Assembly: GCF_900100205.1 (NCBI RefSeq)
Contig: NZ_FNEQ01000010.1
Location: 62,001-126,000 of the forward strand
Length of the DNA stretch: 64,000 bases
Source of the DNA: Duganella sp. OV510
GTDB taxonomy: Bacteria > Pseudomonadota > Gammaproteobacteria > Burkholderiales > Burkholderiaceae_D
Direction: 5' to 3'
The notes under the pieces are model-generated. The model ran no database searches. It was not told the DNA's origin and worked only from the letters and a program-made list of their open reading frames with translations. Position numbers and translations under genes: made by a program. Below, piece by piece: positions 1 to 8,219 of this stretch. Position 1 is the stretch's first letter. Every line of letters starts with the position of its first letter.

Positions 1-408
1 TTTATCGGCGACGTGATTGCCTATGCCCTTGTGGCACGCGAGACAATCCTTGTCCTGTACTTGCTGGAATGGTTTCGAGTGGCATGACTTGCAATCCAGG
101 CCGAACGGCTGGTGCGATGCCGACAGCGTACCAGGATTCCATTGTGCATCCAGTCCCAGCGCGGTGGGCGAGGCACGCGTGAAGCCACTGGCCAGCACCG
201 GCGCGGCGTGCGGCGTCTGGCGCAGCTTGGCGGTCTTCTCCTCCACAGGGTGAAACGCGGACGGCCAGATCGACGCCATCACCGGCAGCACCAGGCAGGC
301 CAGCAGCACCAGCACGAACGCCATCCACGACATCAAGCGACGCCCGACCAGCGGACGTTGCAGACCATCGATCTCCTGCTGGAGCTTATCGTTGTTACGA
401 GCTTGCAT
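1..408 (-). CDS. Multihaem cytochrome c (c3/NapC-like), partial
   Basis: Membrane-anchored c-type cytochrome, presumably an electron carrier on the periplasmic face. The reading frame starts at an ATG at 408 and runs off the left edge, so 136 residues are visible. A hydrophobic segment at about residues 27-46 would anchor it. Two CxxCH haem-attachment motifs follow, CKSCH at 106-110 and CLACH at 122-126. More haem sites may lie outside the window. It begins 6 bases after the stop of the upstream haem-type membrane protein, so the two are very likely one operon. Its maturation would need the Ccm system encoded just upstream. The family is clear from the motifs, but the electron donor and acceptor are unknown. 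Confidence 0.75.
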   Translation of the reverse strand, partial: MQARNNDKLQQEIDGLQRPLVGRRLMSWMAFVLVLLACLVLPVMASIWPSAFHPVEEKTAKLRQTPHAAPVLASGFTRASPTALGLDAQWNPGTLSASHQPFGLDCKSCHSKPFQQVQDKDCLACHKGIGNHVADK

Positions 409-414
409 AAACGA

Positions 415-1233
415 TTACCAGTAGAAGAAAACCGAGACGATATGCGCGGTCAGTGCGACCAGCAGTGCAATCGAGATCGGTACATGGAACAGCAGCCAGA
501 TTTCCGTCAAGGTACGCAGGCGAACGAATGAGCGTATGCGCTTGAGCTGTTGCAGACGGCGAAACTGGATGGTGTAGATTTCGTTGGCGTTGGGGTCGGC
601 CTGGTCGCCCACTTCGCGCAGGCGCGCCAGCACGCGCGCGGTGGCGCATTGGCGGTTACGGCCTGTCAGCCGCTGGCGGCGCTGGTTGAAAATCTGGCCG
701 GCAGCCGACTCCTCCACCAGTGCCAGCAGCGCCGGCGGACGGCCTTGCGCCAGCATGCGGCAACGGTCATCGAGGTCGCGCAGGTCCTGCGCAATCTGAT
801 CCAGCGTGCGGCCGTCGAGCAGGTCGCCCATCAACGACGGGTGGTACAGGTACAGCACCACGCCCCAGACGCCGCTGATGATGACGGCCATGGTCAGCGC
901 GTAGGCGAAGGTGTGGATGTTCCAGCCGAATTCAAACCCGCAGTGCAGCGTCGCCACCACCGCCAACGCCAGGCCGAGGTAGACGTGGGCCGACAGCCAG
1001 CCGCGCAGGGTGCCCATGCGCGAGGCATACGCGCGCTTGCGCACGCCGAGCAGCAGCAGGAACACGATCAGCAGCGCGCCCACCGTGCCGAGGCCGTAGC
1101 CGAGGATGGTGCCGCCGCCGGGCTTCAACGGCGGATTATCGAGAACGTACAGCGCAATGCACAGCACCAGCAGGGCGATGGCCCACTTGGCGTAGCGAAA
1201 ACGCTGGAATGACATGAAATTGTCTTGCAACAT
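415..1233 (-). CDS. Membrane haem protein, ferric reductase/cytochrome b-like
   Basis: Integral membrane protein of 272 residues with about five hydrophobic segments (roughly 15-31, 44-62, 84-100, 108-130 and 247-270). Histidines at 83, 97, 107 and 131 and in the last helix (250, 264) are candidate haem ligands, as in cytochrome b561/ferric-reductase-like proteins. Between the two membrane regions lies a polar Arg/Leu-rich cytoplasmic section (about 140-240). It directly precedes the multihaem cytochrome gene, so the pair may form a transmembrane electron-transfer unit passing quinol electrons to the periplasm. That role is inferred from gene order and histidine pattern. An ATG at 1215 is an alternative start. 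Neither start has a strong ribosome site. Confidence 0.6.
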   Translation of the reverse strand: MLQDNFMSFQRFRYAKWAIALLVLCIALYVLDNPPLKPGGGTILGYGLGTVGALLIVFLLLLGVRKRAYASRMGTLRGWLSAHVYLGLALAVVATLHCGFEFGWNIHTFAYALTMAVIISGVWGVVLYLYHPSLMGDLLDGRTLDQIAQDLRDLDDRCRMLAQGRPPALLALVEESAAGQIFNQRRQRLTGRNRQCATARVLARLREVGDQADPNANEIYTIQFRRLQQLKRIRSFVRLRTLTEIWLLFHVPISIALLVALTAHIVSVFFYW

Positions 1234-1261
1234 AAGGTGACTTCTGGCGATGGGCTGGTGT

Positions 1262-1293
1262 CAGTTTATTTAAATATAATTGCAAATAGTCAA
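1262..1293 (-). promoter_or_regulatory. Candidate promoter of the cytochrome operon
   Basis: On the minus strand a TTGACT (1293-1288) is followed after about 15-17 bases by an AT-rich TTAAAT/AAATAA stretch. It lies 30-60 bases upstream of the membrane haem protein start. It is the most AT-rich piece between that gene and ccmI. It is a sigma70-like match by eye only. Confidence 0.35.
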
Positions 1294-1344
1294 CTATATG
1301 CGAGCAGTCTAACACTGACTCACATGGGCAATTTGACGATTTTT

Positions 1345-2613
1345 TTATTTGGGGCTTATACGCAACTGTATGCGGGTCTGGCCTGGTTTTGCGGGCTGTG
1401 GAGGCGATTCCAGATCGCCTGGGGCGGCGATAGCGTTGCCGCTTTTCGAGATGCGCGCGGTGACCACCAGCTGGTCGAACTGCGACAGCGTCACGCCGGG
1501 CATCATGCCCATGCTATCGTCGAGGGTGAATTGCAGCGGCAAATCGCGTACTTGCTTGCGCAGGACGGCGAGCGGGAAACGCGGGCCATCGGCGGCCTTG
1601 GCGACGATGAAGACGGTGTCGCCATCCGCCACCTGGGCGCGCAGGGCTGGGTCCAGTTCAACGCTGCCACTGATGGCGGTGGCAGCCGCTGGCGAGGTGG
1701 CAACCGCCGGTGCGGCGGCGGCTGGCGGCGCCGTGACAGCCGCGCCTTCCGCCGGTGCGCCGATGTGGGCCAGGTTGTCGCGCGCCATCTGGGCAAACTC
1801 CGAGTTGGGCGCGGCGTTGGCCAGCGCGGCTTGCCAATGGATCGCGGCGGCGGCGTGGTCGGCGCGTTCGAAGGCGGCGTCGCCCGACAGGATCAGGGCT
1901 TTGACATTTTTCGGATCGGCGGCGAGCGCGCGCTTCAGCAGGCGCTCAGGTTCGCCGGCCAGCTTCTGATTCTGCGTCATGGCGAGAACGTCGGCATAGT
2001 CGGACAGCACCTGGGCGTCGTCGGGGATCAGGGTGACCAGGCGCGCATAGGCGCCGCTGGCGGCGACAAAACGGCCCATGGCGCTGTACGAGCGTGCCAG
2101 CAGTGCCCAGCCGTTCGGGTCTTGCGGCTCGCGTGCCATGCGCTCGGCCAGCTTGGCGACCATGGCTTCGGCCTCGCTGCTGGTATGCGGATCAAGCGCC
2201 TGGCCGGCGGCCACAGTCGCCGCAGCGCCGCGTGCGCTCAAGGCTTGCGGCGTACCGAGGGAGGCGTACAGCATGCCAGCGCCAGCGACCAGCACCAGCG
2301 CCAGTGCGGCGGCTTGCCAGCGCGGCGCTGGCGTCGAGGCGCCGGCAGCCGATGCAGCCGGAGTTGCGGCGGGATGTACATCTTCAGCGACACGTTGTTC
2401 CAGTTCGCGGCGGGCGACCAGGTAGGCCTCGGCATCGATGCTGCCCTGCTCGCGGTCTGCCTCCAGTTCGCGCAGTTGGTCGCGCAGAACGGCCAGGTTC
2501 AGCTGATCGGCTTGCGGTGCAGCAGCCGCATCGCGACGCGACAGAAGGGGACGCAAAATCAGCCACAACACCAGCACGCACATCACGGCGGCTACAAATA
2601 CAAAGCCGTTCAT
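1345..2613 (-). CDS. ccmI: Cytochrome c maturation protein CcmI
   Basis: Apocytochrome c chaperone of the System I maturation pathway, which presents apocytochrome to the CcmF/CcmH haem lyase. It has 422 residues. A first membrane helix spans about residues 3-20, followed by a Leu/Glu/Arg-rich cytoplasmic loop typical of CcmI. A second helix lies near 105-120, then a periplasmic TPR region rich in Ala and Leu, and a C-terminal beta-type domain. An Ala/Pro-rich linker (about 300-320) separates the TPR part from the C-terminal domain, as in beta- and gammaproteobacterial fused CcmI. The start overlaps the ccmH stop by 4 bases (ATGA). It is the last gene of the ccm operon. Confidence 0.9.
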   Translation of the reverse strand: MNGFVFVAAVMCVLVLWLILRPLLSRRDAAAAPQADQLNLAVLRDQLRELEADREQGSIDAEAYLVARRELEQRVAEDVHPAATPAASAAGASTPAPRWQAAALALVLVAGAGMLYASLGTPQALSARGAAATVAAGQALDPHTSSEAEAMVAKLAERMAREPQDPNGWALLARSYSAMGRFVAASGAYARLVTLIPDDAQVLSDYADVLAMTQNQKLAGEPERLLKRALAADPKNVKALILSGDAAFERADHAAAAIHWQAALANAAPNSEFAQMARDNLAHIGAPAEGAAVTAPPAAAAPAVATSPAAATAISGSVELDPALRAQVADGDTVFIVAKAADGPRFPLAVLRKQVRDLPLQFTLDDSMGMMPGVTLSQFDQLVVTARISKSGNAIAAPGDLESPPQPAKPGQTRIQLRISPK

Positions 2614-3050
2614 GGCTGCTCCTTGTGGTTATCCAGCAGCGCGCGGGCACGCTGCAATGCTTCTTCCGATGGCGGCGCCTCGGCTGCGCGCGCACGCGCC
2701 GCCCGCAAGCGGGACGCCAGCAACAGCGCCCCCGCAGCCAGCAGCAGGAACGGCCCAAACCACAGCAACCAGGTAGTCGACTTCACCGGCGGCCGATACA
2801 ACACGAAATCGCCATAGCGCTGCACCATGAAGTCCAATACCTCCTGCTCCGACTTGCCCTGCGCCAGTTGCTCGCGCACCTCGCGCCGCAAGTCCGACGC
2901 CAGGCCGGCGTGCGAATCGGCGATGGTCTGGTTCTGGCAAACCAGGCAACGCAACTCTTCCTCCAGCGCTGCCGCACGCTTGTCCAGATCCGCCTCGGCA
3001 TGCGCCGCCAGGGCCAGCGTCATCATCAATGCCGCAATCAGCTTAACCAT
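2610..3050 (-). CDS. ccmH: Cytochrome c maturation protein CcmH (CcmL/NrfF type)
   Basis: Thioredoxin-like oxidoreductase that acts on the CxxCH cysteines of apocytochrome c and forms part of the haem lyase. It has 146 residues: a signal peptide (about 1-18), the family's LRCxxCQNQ motif with Cys35 and Cys38, and one C-terminal membrane helix (about 93-112). It is the short form, lacking the TPR extension, because that part is the separate ccmI gene here. It overlaps ccmG by 8 bases upstream and ccmI by 4 bases downstream. Confidence 0.92.
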   Translation of the reverse strand: MVKLIAALMMTLALAAHAEADLDKRAAALEEELRCLVCQNQTIADSHAGLASDLRREVREQLAQGKSEQEVLDFMVQRYGDFVLYRPPVKSTTWLLWFGPFLLLAAGALLLASRLRAARARAAEAPPSEEALQRARALLDNHKEQP

Positions 3051-3582
3051 GGCCGGCTTCCTTGTTCAGTTTCTCGATCAGCGGAATCAGCTTTCCTGTG
3101 ACCACATCGGGCGTCAGGATGCCGATCTGCTTGTAGCGGATCACACCACGCTTGTCGATCACGAAAGTTTCCGGTACGCCGTAGACGCCGTAGTCGATGC
3201 CGACACGGCCATCCTGGTCAAATGCCGACACCATGTACGGATCACCCGCGCGCTGCAGGTTGGCGATGCCATCGTCGCGGCTATCCTTGTAATTGAGGCC
3301 AACGATAGGCGCCAGCTTGAGGCGCGCCATTTCCATCAGCACCGGGTGCTCCTGGCGGCAAGCTACGCACCACGACGCCCACACGTTCAAGATCCACACC
3401 TGCCCTGCCATGTCGCGCGTGCCGATCTGACGCTCCGGCAGATGCAACTGGGCCAGCGCAAACGCCGGCGCAGGCTTGTCGATCAACGGCGACGGCACCT
3501 CGCGCGGATTCAGGCGCAAGCCCACCCACAGGAATCCCAGCAGCGCAACGAAGACGCCCAGCGGCAGAATAAAGCGCTTCAT
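3043..3582 (-). CDS. ccmG: Thiol:disulfide interchange protein CcmG/DsbE
   Basis: Membrane-tethered periplasmic thioredoxin that keeps apocytochrome c or CcmH cysteines reduced. It has 179 residues with one N-terminal membrane helix (about 4-22) and a thioredoxin fold. The active site WCVAC is at 71-75 and the cis-proline loop GVPET at 135-139, both diagnostic of CcmG/ResA-type proteins. Its start overlaps the ccmF stop by 4 bases, and its end overlaps the ccmH start. Its length matches the family. Confidence 0.93.
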   Translation of the reverse strand: MKRFILPLGVFVALLGFLWVGLRLNPREVPSPLIDKPAPAFALAQLHLPERQIGTRDMAGQVWILNVWASWCVACRQEHPVLMEMARLKLAPIVGLNYKDSRDDGIANLQRAGDPYMVSAFDQDGRVGIDYGVYGVPETFVIDKRGVIRYKQIGILTPDVVTGKLIPLIEKLNKEAGHG

Positions 3583-5534
3583 GCTTTGCCTTTCTTCAGG
3601 CGATATCGTTTGTCCAGCGCCGCCAGCAGGCCACCGAAGGCGATCAATAAGGCACCGGCCCAGATCCAGGCGACGAACGGCTTGTGCTGGATACGCACGA
3701 TCCAGTTACCCGGCTTGACCTCCTCGCCCAGCGCGAGATACAAGTCGCGCGTTGGACCACGATCAATCGCTGCTTCCGTCATCGGCATGCCGCCGGATGC
3801 GAACTGGCGTTTCTCCGGCAGCAGCGTGGTGATGTGCTTGCCGTTGCGCGTAACATCGAAGGTGCCGCGCACCGCCGAATAGTTGGGGCCTTCGACGTTC
3901 TGCAAACCGACGAAGCGGAAGTTGTAGTCGCCAACCTGGTGCATGTCGCCACTCTGCATCGGCACGTCGTGCGAAATCTCGCGGCCCTTCACCAGCGTCA
4001 CGCCGATCACGAACACGCCAATGCCAGCGTGCGCAATCAGCATGCCCCAGTAGCTACTTGGCAGCGTGGACAAACGATGGCTGAAGCGCGTGCGATTATC
4101 TTCAAACACGCGCAGGCGTTGCAGCAAGTGCCACACGCTGCCCAGCAAGATCCACGCCGCCAGCGCAAGGCCCATCACCAGCAATGGCGAAGCACCCACC
4201 GCGAAGGCAGCGGCCAGCGCCAGCAGCACGGCCGCGACACCGACCACGCGCAGGCTGCGCACGTCCTTGAAACCGGCCTGTTTCCAACGCAGGAAGGGGC
4301 CGATGGCCAACAACAGCAGCATCGGCGCCATCAGCGGCACGAATACGGTTTCGAAGTACGGCGGACCAACCGAGATCTTGCCCATGTCCAGCGCATCAAG
4401 GAACAGCGGGTACAGGGTACCCAGCAGCACGGTGCCGGCGGCGGCCACCAGCAGCACGTTATTCACCAGCAGCAGCGACTCGCGCGAGAACAAGGCGAAG
4501 CGGCCGCCCAAGCCAACTTGCGGCGCGCGCCAGGCGTACAGCAGCAGCGACGAGCCGACCACCAGCGCCAGGAACACCAGAATGAACAAGCCGCGCTTGG
4601 GATCGGTGGCGAAGGCGTGCACCGAGGTCAGCACACCGGAGCGCACCAGGAAGGTGCCCAGTAACGATAGCGCGAACGCCATGATCGCCAGCAACACGGT
4701 CCAGTTTTTGAAGCTGCCGCGTTTTTCAGTGACAGATAAAGAGTGGATCAGCGCCGTGCCGACTAGCCATGGCATGAAGGAAGCGTTTTCCACCGCGTCC
4801 CAGAACCACCAGCCGCCCCAGCCCAACTCGTAGTAGGCCCAGAAGCTGCCGAGGAAAATCCCCAGCGTCATGAAGGTCCAGGCGATCAAGGTCCATGGAC
4901 GCGACCAGCGCGCCCAGGCGGCATCCAGTTGGCCGCCGATCAGCGCGGCGATGGCAAATGCAAACGCCACCGAGAAGCCGACATAGCCCATGTACAGCAA
5001 GGGCGGGTGCGCGATCATGCCGATGTCTTGCAGCAGCGGGTTAAGGTCCTGGCCTTCCATGGCGCCCGGCAGCAGGCGCTCGAAGGGATTCGATGTCCAC
5101 AGGATGAAGGCGAGGAAGCCGACGCTGATCAGGCCCATGACGCCCAGCACGCGGGCCACCACTTCAGCCGGCAACTGACGGCTGAACACGGCGACGGCGG
5201 CAGTCCACAGCACCAGGATCTGGATCCACAGCAGCAGCGAGCCTTCGTGCCCGCCCCACACGGCGGAGATGCGGTAGTGCAGCGGCAGCAGCGAGTTGGA
5301 GTGCGAGGCCACATACAGTACCGTGAAGTCGTTGGCGACAAAAGCTTGCACCAGGCAGGCGAAGGCGAAAGTCACCAGCAAGGCTTGCGCGTAAGCCGCT
5401 GGCCGCGCGACGGCCATCCAGCGGGCGGCAGCGGAACGCTCAACGCGCAACGAGGCAAATAACGGCATCACGCCTTGCAGCAGCGCGACGCAAAACGCCA
5501 GCATCAGCGCGAAGGAACCTATTTCTGGAATCAT
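3579..5534 (-). CDS. ccmF: Cytochrome c haem lyase subunit CcmF
   Basis: Large polytopic subunit of the haem lyase, which takes haem from holo-CcmE and attaches it to apocytochrome c. It has 651 residues, the usual family length, with about 14 predicted membrane segments. The tryptophan-rich periplasmic haem-handling motif WGGWWFWDAVEN lies around residue 230-245. The start overlaps the ccmE stop by 4 bases and the end overlaps ccmG by 4 bases, which indicates tight translational coupling along the operon. Confidence 0.95.
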   Translation of the reverse strand: MIPEIGSFALMLAFCVALLQGVMPLFASLRVERSAAARWMAVARPAAYAQALLVTFAFACLVQAFVANDFTVLYVASHSNSLLPLHYRISAVWGGHEGSLLLWIQILVLWTAAVAVFSRQLPAEVVARVLGVMGLISVGFLAFILWTSNPFERLLPGAMEGQDLNPLLQDIGMIAHPPLLYMGYVGFSVAFAFAIAALIGGQLDAAWARWSRPWTLIAWTFMTLGIFLGSFWAYYELGWGGWWFWDAVENASFMPWLVGTALIHSLSVTEKRGSFKNWTVLLAIMAFALSLLGTFLVRSGVLTSVHAFATDPKRGLFILVFLALVVGSSLLLYAWRAPQVGLGGRFALFSRESLLLVNNVLLVAAAGTVLLGTLYPLFLDALDMGKISVGPPYFETVFVPLMAPMLLLLAIGPFLRWKQAGFKDVRSLRVVGVAAVLLALAAAFAVGASPLLVMGLALAAWILLGSVWHLLQRLRVFEDNRTRFSHRLSTLPSSYWGMLIAHAGIGVFVIGVTLVKGREISHDVPMQSGDMHQVGDYNFRFVGLQNVEGPNYSAVRGTFDVTRNGKHITTLLPEKRQFASGGMPMTEAAIDRGPTRDLYLALGEEVKPGNWIVRIQHKPFVAWIWAGALLIAFGGLLAALDKRYRLKKGKA

Positions 5535-5968
5535 TGCTTGTCCTTGGCCTCTGCGGCCTCTTTCAGTGCGCGCGCGGCATCCGGCGGCATATAGTTTTCA
5601 TCGTGCTTGGCCAGCACCTCGGTGGCGGTGAAGACGCCGTCCGCCCCCAGCTTGCCCTGCACCACGGCGCCCTTGCCTTCCTTGAACAGGTCCGGCAGGA
5701 TGCCGCTGTAACGCACCGGCACGCGCTGCACCATGTCGGTGATGAAGAAGTCCACGGTCACGCCATCGCCTTCACGGCGCAAACTACCCTTCTCCACCAG
5801 GCCGCCCATGCGCAGGTTGCGAGCATGGTCAGGGCTGGCCAACACTTCGGTCGGGGTCACCGAGAACACCAGGTTCTTCTGGAAGGCGGACGAGATCAGC
5901 CAAGCCGCCAGCGCCAGCAGGGCCAGGCCCGCCGCCACCAGCGCCAGGCGCTTTTGTCTAGGTTTCAT
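5531..5968 (-). CDS. ccmE: Haem chaperone CcmE
   Basis: Periplasmic haem chaperone that binds haem covalently and carries it from the CcmABCD complex to CcmF. It has 145 residues: an N-terminal membrane anchor (about 8-28), then an OB-fold beta barrel. The C-terminal HDENY motif contains the haem-binding His122 and the nearby Tyr126. It overlaps the ccmD stop region upstream and the ccmF start downstream. Length and motif are standard for the family. Confidence 0.95.
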   Translation of the reverse strand: MKPRQKRLALVAAGLALLALAAWLISSAFQKNLVFSVTPTEVLASPDHARNLRMGGLVEKGSLRREGDGVTVDFFITDMVQRVPVRYSGILPDLFKEGKGAVVQGKLGADGVFTATEVLAKHDENYMPPDAARALKEAAEAKDKQ

Positions 5969-6116
5969 CGTGGTCCTGTTGATGCTTCAGTTGTTCCAGC
6001 GCGGCGCGGCGGCGCAGGCGCAGTGCCAGGTATTCGCACAGCGGCAGCAGCAGCGAGACGCCGATGGAGCCCCACACATACAAGCCGTAGCCGCCCATGT
6101 GCAGCCATTCGCTCAT
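5958..6116 (-). CDS. ccmD: Haem exporter accessory protein CcmD
   Basis: Small single-helix membrane protein needed to release holo-CcmE from the CcmABC complex. It has 52 residues: a short periplasmic start (MSEWLHMGGYG), one membrane helix (about 12-30) and a basic/polar cytoplasmic tail, the classic CcmD layout. The ATG at 6116 overlaps the ccmC stop as ATGA, and the gene's end overlaps the ccmE start by 11 bases. Position between ccmC and ccmE supports the call despite the low sequence conservation of this family. Confidence 0.88.
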   Translation of the reverse strand: MSEWLHMGGYGLYVWGSIGVSLLLPLCEYLALRLRRRAALEQLKHQQDHDET

Positions 6117-6853
6117 GCGGCCTCCTTCAGCCATGGGCTGCGCTTCTCGCGTTCGAGGATGATGCAGCGCAGGCGCGCCAGCGCGGCGGCGAAACTGTAA
6201 GCCCATGCGCCCAGCGTCACCAGCAGCATCCCGGCCAGCATCACGTGGGCCATGCTGGGCGCGGCTGTCAGGCTGATGGAGGCGCCCTGGTGCAGGGTGT
6301 TCCACCACTTGACGGAGAAATAGATGATCGGAATGTTGACCACACCGACCAGGGCCAGCACGGCGCCCGCGCGGTCGGCGCGGCGCGCGTCGGTGATCGC
6401 CGATTGCAGGGTCATGAAGCCGATGTACAGGAACAGCAGGATCAATTCGGAGGTCAGCCGCGCATCCCATACCCACCACGCGCCCCACGTCGGCTTGCCC
6501 CACAGGGCGCCGGTCCACAATGCCAGCACGGTGAACATGGCGCCGGTAGGCGCGAGGGCGCTGGCCATCATCGATGACAGACGCGTGTTCATCACCAGGC
6601 CGAGGCCGGCCCAAAAGGCCATGGCGAGGTAAATCACCATCGACATCCACGCGGCAGGCACGTGGACGTAGATGATGCGGTAGGAGTCGCCTTGCTGCCA
6701 GTCTGTCGGCGCCAGCACGAGACCCACGTACAGGCCGGCGGCCGTCAGCAAGACGGCCAGTACGGACAACCATGGGATCAATGTGCCAGCGAGGGGATAG
6801 AACTGTTGCGGTGAGGCGTAGCGATAGAGCAAGCTGTTTTTCATTGTGGACAT
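6113..6853 (-). CDS. ccmC: Haem exporter protein CcmC
   Basis: Membrane protein that presents haem to CcmE on the periplasmic side. About 246 residues with six membrane segments. The tryptophan-rich motif WGAWWVWDARLTSEL lies in its second half. Start choice: ATG at 6853 or 6844 fits homologues best, but neither has a good ribosome site. A GTG at 6871 overlaps the ccmB stop as GTGA and would continue the overlapping style of this operon. The end overlaps ccmD by 4 bases. Confidence 0.92.
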   Translation of the reverse strand: MSTMKNSLLYRYASPQQFYPLAGTLIPWLSVLAVLLTAAGLYVGLVLAPTDWQQGDSYRIIYVHVPAAWMSMVIYLAMAFWAGLGLVMNTRLSSMMASALAPTGAMFTVLALWTGALWGKPTWGAWWVWDARLTSELILLFLYIGFMTLQSAITDARRADRAGAVLALVGVVNIPIIYFSVKWWNTLHQGASISLTAAPSMAHVMLAGMLLVTLGAWAYSFAAALARLRCIILEREKRSPWLKEAA

Positions 6854-6867
6854 TGTATCAACACTGT

Positions 6868-7524
6868 TCACTCCGAAGCAATGCGCAGGGCAGCCGCAGT
6901 GGCCCACGGGGCCAGTGCTAGTGCGGCTGCCAGTAGGCCTCCCAGTAAAAACAAGTGTGATTGTGGATCTGGCGCCACAGTTGCCCCGGCGCCGAAAATC
7001 AGGATCGGCACATAGAGTGGCAAAACTAATAACGCTATCAGCACGCCGCCGCCACGCACGCCCAGCGTGAGCGCGGCGCCGATTGCGCCGATCAGACTGA
7101 GAATCGGCGTGCCGAGCAGCAGACTGGCCAGCAGGATAAGCACTTGTTCGGCGGGCAGGCCGAATTGCAGCGCCAGCAGCGGCGACAGGATAATCAGCGG
7201 GATGCCGGTGGTAAGCCAGTGCGCGAGGATTTTCCCGGCGACCAGCAAGGTAGCAGGTTCCGGCGACAGCAGCAGTTGTTCGAGGGTACCGTCGGCGTGG
7301 TCTTGTGCGAACAGGCGGTGCAGCGCCAGCATGGAGGCCAGCAGCGCGGCGATCCACAGCATGCCGGGGCCGATGGTGCGCAACATGGCCGGCTCGGGAC
7401 CGAGGCCAAGCGGCGCCAGCGCGGCCACGATGATGAAGAAGAAAACAGAGGCCAGCACGTCCGCGCGGTTGCGCAAGGCCAGCAGCAGGTCGCGGCGGAT
7501 CACGCCAAGGAAGGCGCGTATCAT
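6868..7524 (-). CDS. ccmB: Haem ABC exporter permease CcmB
   Basis: Permease subunit of the CcmAB ABC transporter, which drives release of holo-CcmE. It has 218 residues with six hydrophobic segments and the family's N-terminal IRRDLLLALR stretch, a cytoplasmic coupling region. The ATG at 7524 overlaps the ccmA stop as ATGA, so translation is probably coupled to ccmA. A longer in-frame upstream extension exists but lies inside ccmA and has no family support. Confidence 0.93.
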   Translation of the reverse strand: MIRAFLGVIRRDLLLALRNRADVLASVFFFIIVAALAPLGLGPEPAMLRTIGPGMLWIAALLASMLALHRLFAQDHADGTLEQLLLSPEPATLLVAGKILAHWLTTGIPLIILSPLLALQFGLPAEQVLILLASLLLGTPILSLIGAIGAALTLGVRGGGVLIALLVLPLYVPILIFGAGATVAPDPQSHLFLLGGLLAAALALAPWATAAALRIASE

Positions 7525-8216
7525 AGCGCCGCCTTGGGTGGCGCGGCTGGCGCTGCGTTGGTTGGTGCGCCCGGCGCGGATAGCGCAGGGCGGTCGAGGT
7601 TCATCTCCAGCGCTTGCGACGGGTTCAGCGCCAGGTCGGTATGGGTGGTGTAGACCAGCATGCCGCCACGGGCGAAGTGCTGATCGAGCGCGCCGCACAG
7701 GGCCCCGACGGCGTCTTGGTCGAGCGCATTGAATGGTTCATCGAGTATCCACAACGGCGCGGCCTGGCCTTCCACGCCATGCAGGCGTGCCAGCGACAAG
7801 CGCTTGCGCTGCCCCTGCGACAGCGAACGCGCCGGCAATTGCGCGGCGCGGCCCAGGCCCAGTGCCGTCAACGACTGCTCGGCGGCAGAACGATCCAGCA
7901 CGCGCCCGTTCAGGCGCGCCGCGTAGACCAGGTTTTCCCACGCCAGCAAGTCGTCCTTCACGGCGGCAGCGTGGCCGAGGTAAATCATCTGCGCGTGATA
8001 CACATCGCGGCAAGCGGCAATCGCGCGTCCTTGCCAGCGCACCTCGCCCGATTCGGCCTGCGCCAGGCCAGCCAAGGTACGCAGCAAAGTGGTCTTGCCG
8101 CTGCCATTGGCGCCGCGTACGCGCAGCGCCTGGCCTGCCGTCAGCGACAACGACAAGCCCTTGAACAGGCGGCGCTCTCCGCGAACGCAGCAAAGGTCGA
8201 GGGCTTGCAGTGTCAC
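7521..8216 (-). CDS. ccmA: Haem ABC exporter ATP-binding protein CcmA
   Basis: ATPase of the cytochrome c maturation ABC complex. It has 231 residues. The Walker A motif GANGSGKTT is at 35-43, the ABC signature LSQGQRKRLSLARL is near 135, and Walker B WILDEP follows about 20 residues later. The start is a GTG at 8216, only 3 bases after the stop of the upstream M28 peptidase gene. The C-terminus carries an Ala/Pro-rich tail that overlaps ccmB. It is the first gene of ccmABCDEFGHI. No separate promoter is obvious in the 3-base gap, so expression may start upstream of, or inside, the peptidase gene. Confidence 0.94.
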   Translation of the reverse strand: MTLQALDLCCVRGERRLFKGLSLSLTAGQALRVRGANGSGKTTLLRTLAGLAQAESGEVRWQGRAIAACRDVYHAQMIYLGHAAAVKDDLLAWENLVYAARLNGRVLDRSAAEQSLTALGLGRAAQLPARSLSQGQRKRLSLARLHGVEGQAAPLWILDEPFNALDQDAVGALCGALDQHFARGGMLVYTTHTDLALNPSQALEMNLDRPALSAPGAPTNAAPAAPPKAAL

Positions 8217-8219
8217 CGC

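Noticed and set aside
1281..1294. FNR-like half-palindrome (TTGAC-N4-TGCAA) before the cytochrome operon
   Set aside because: The second half matches the consensus poorly. It is more likely just the promoter -35 region.
1225..2817. Open frame of 530 codons on the plus strand
   Set aside because: Antisense to ccmI and ccmH. It shows no signal, domain or ribosome site.
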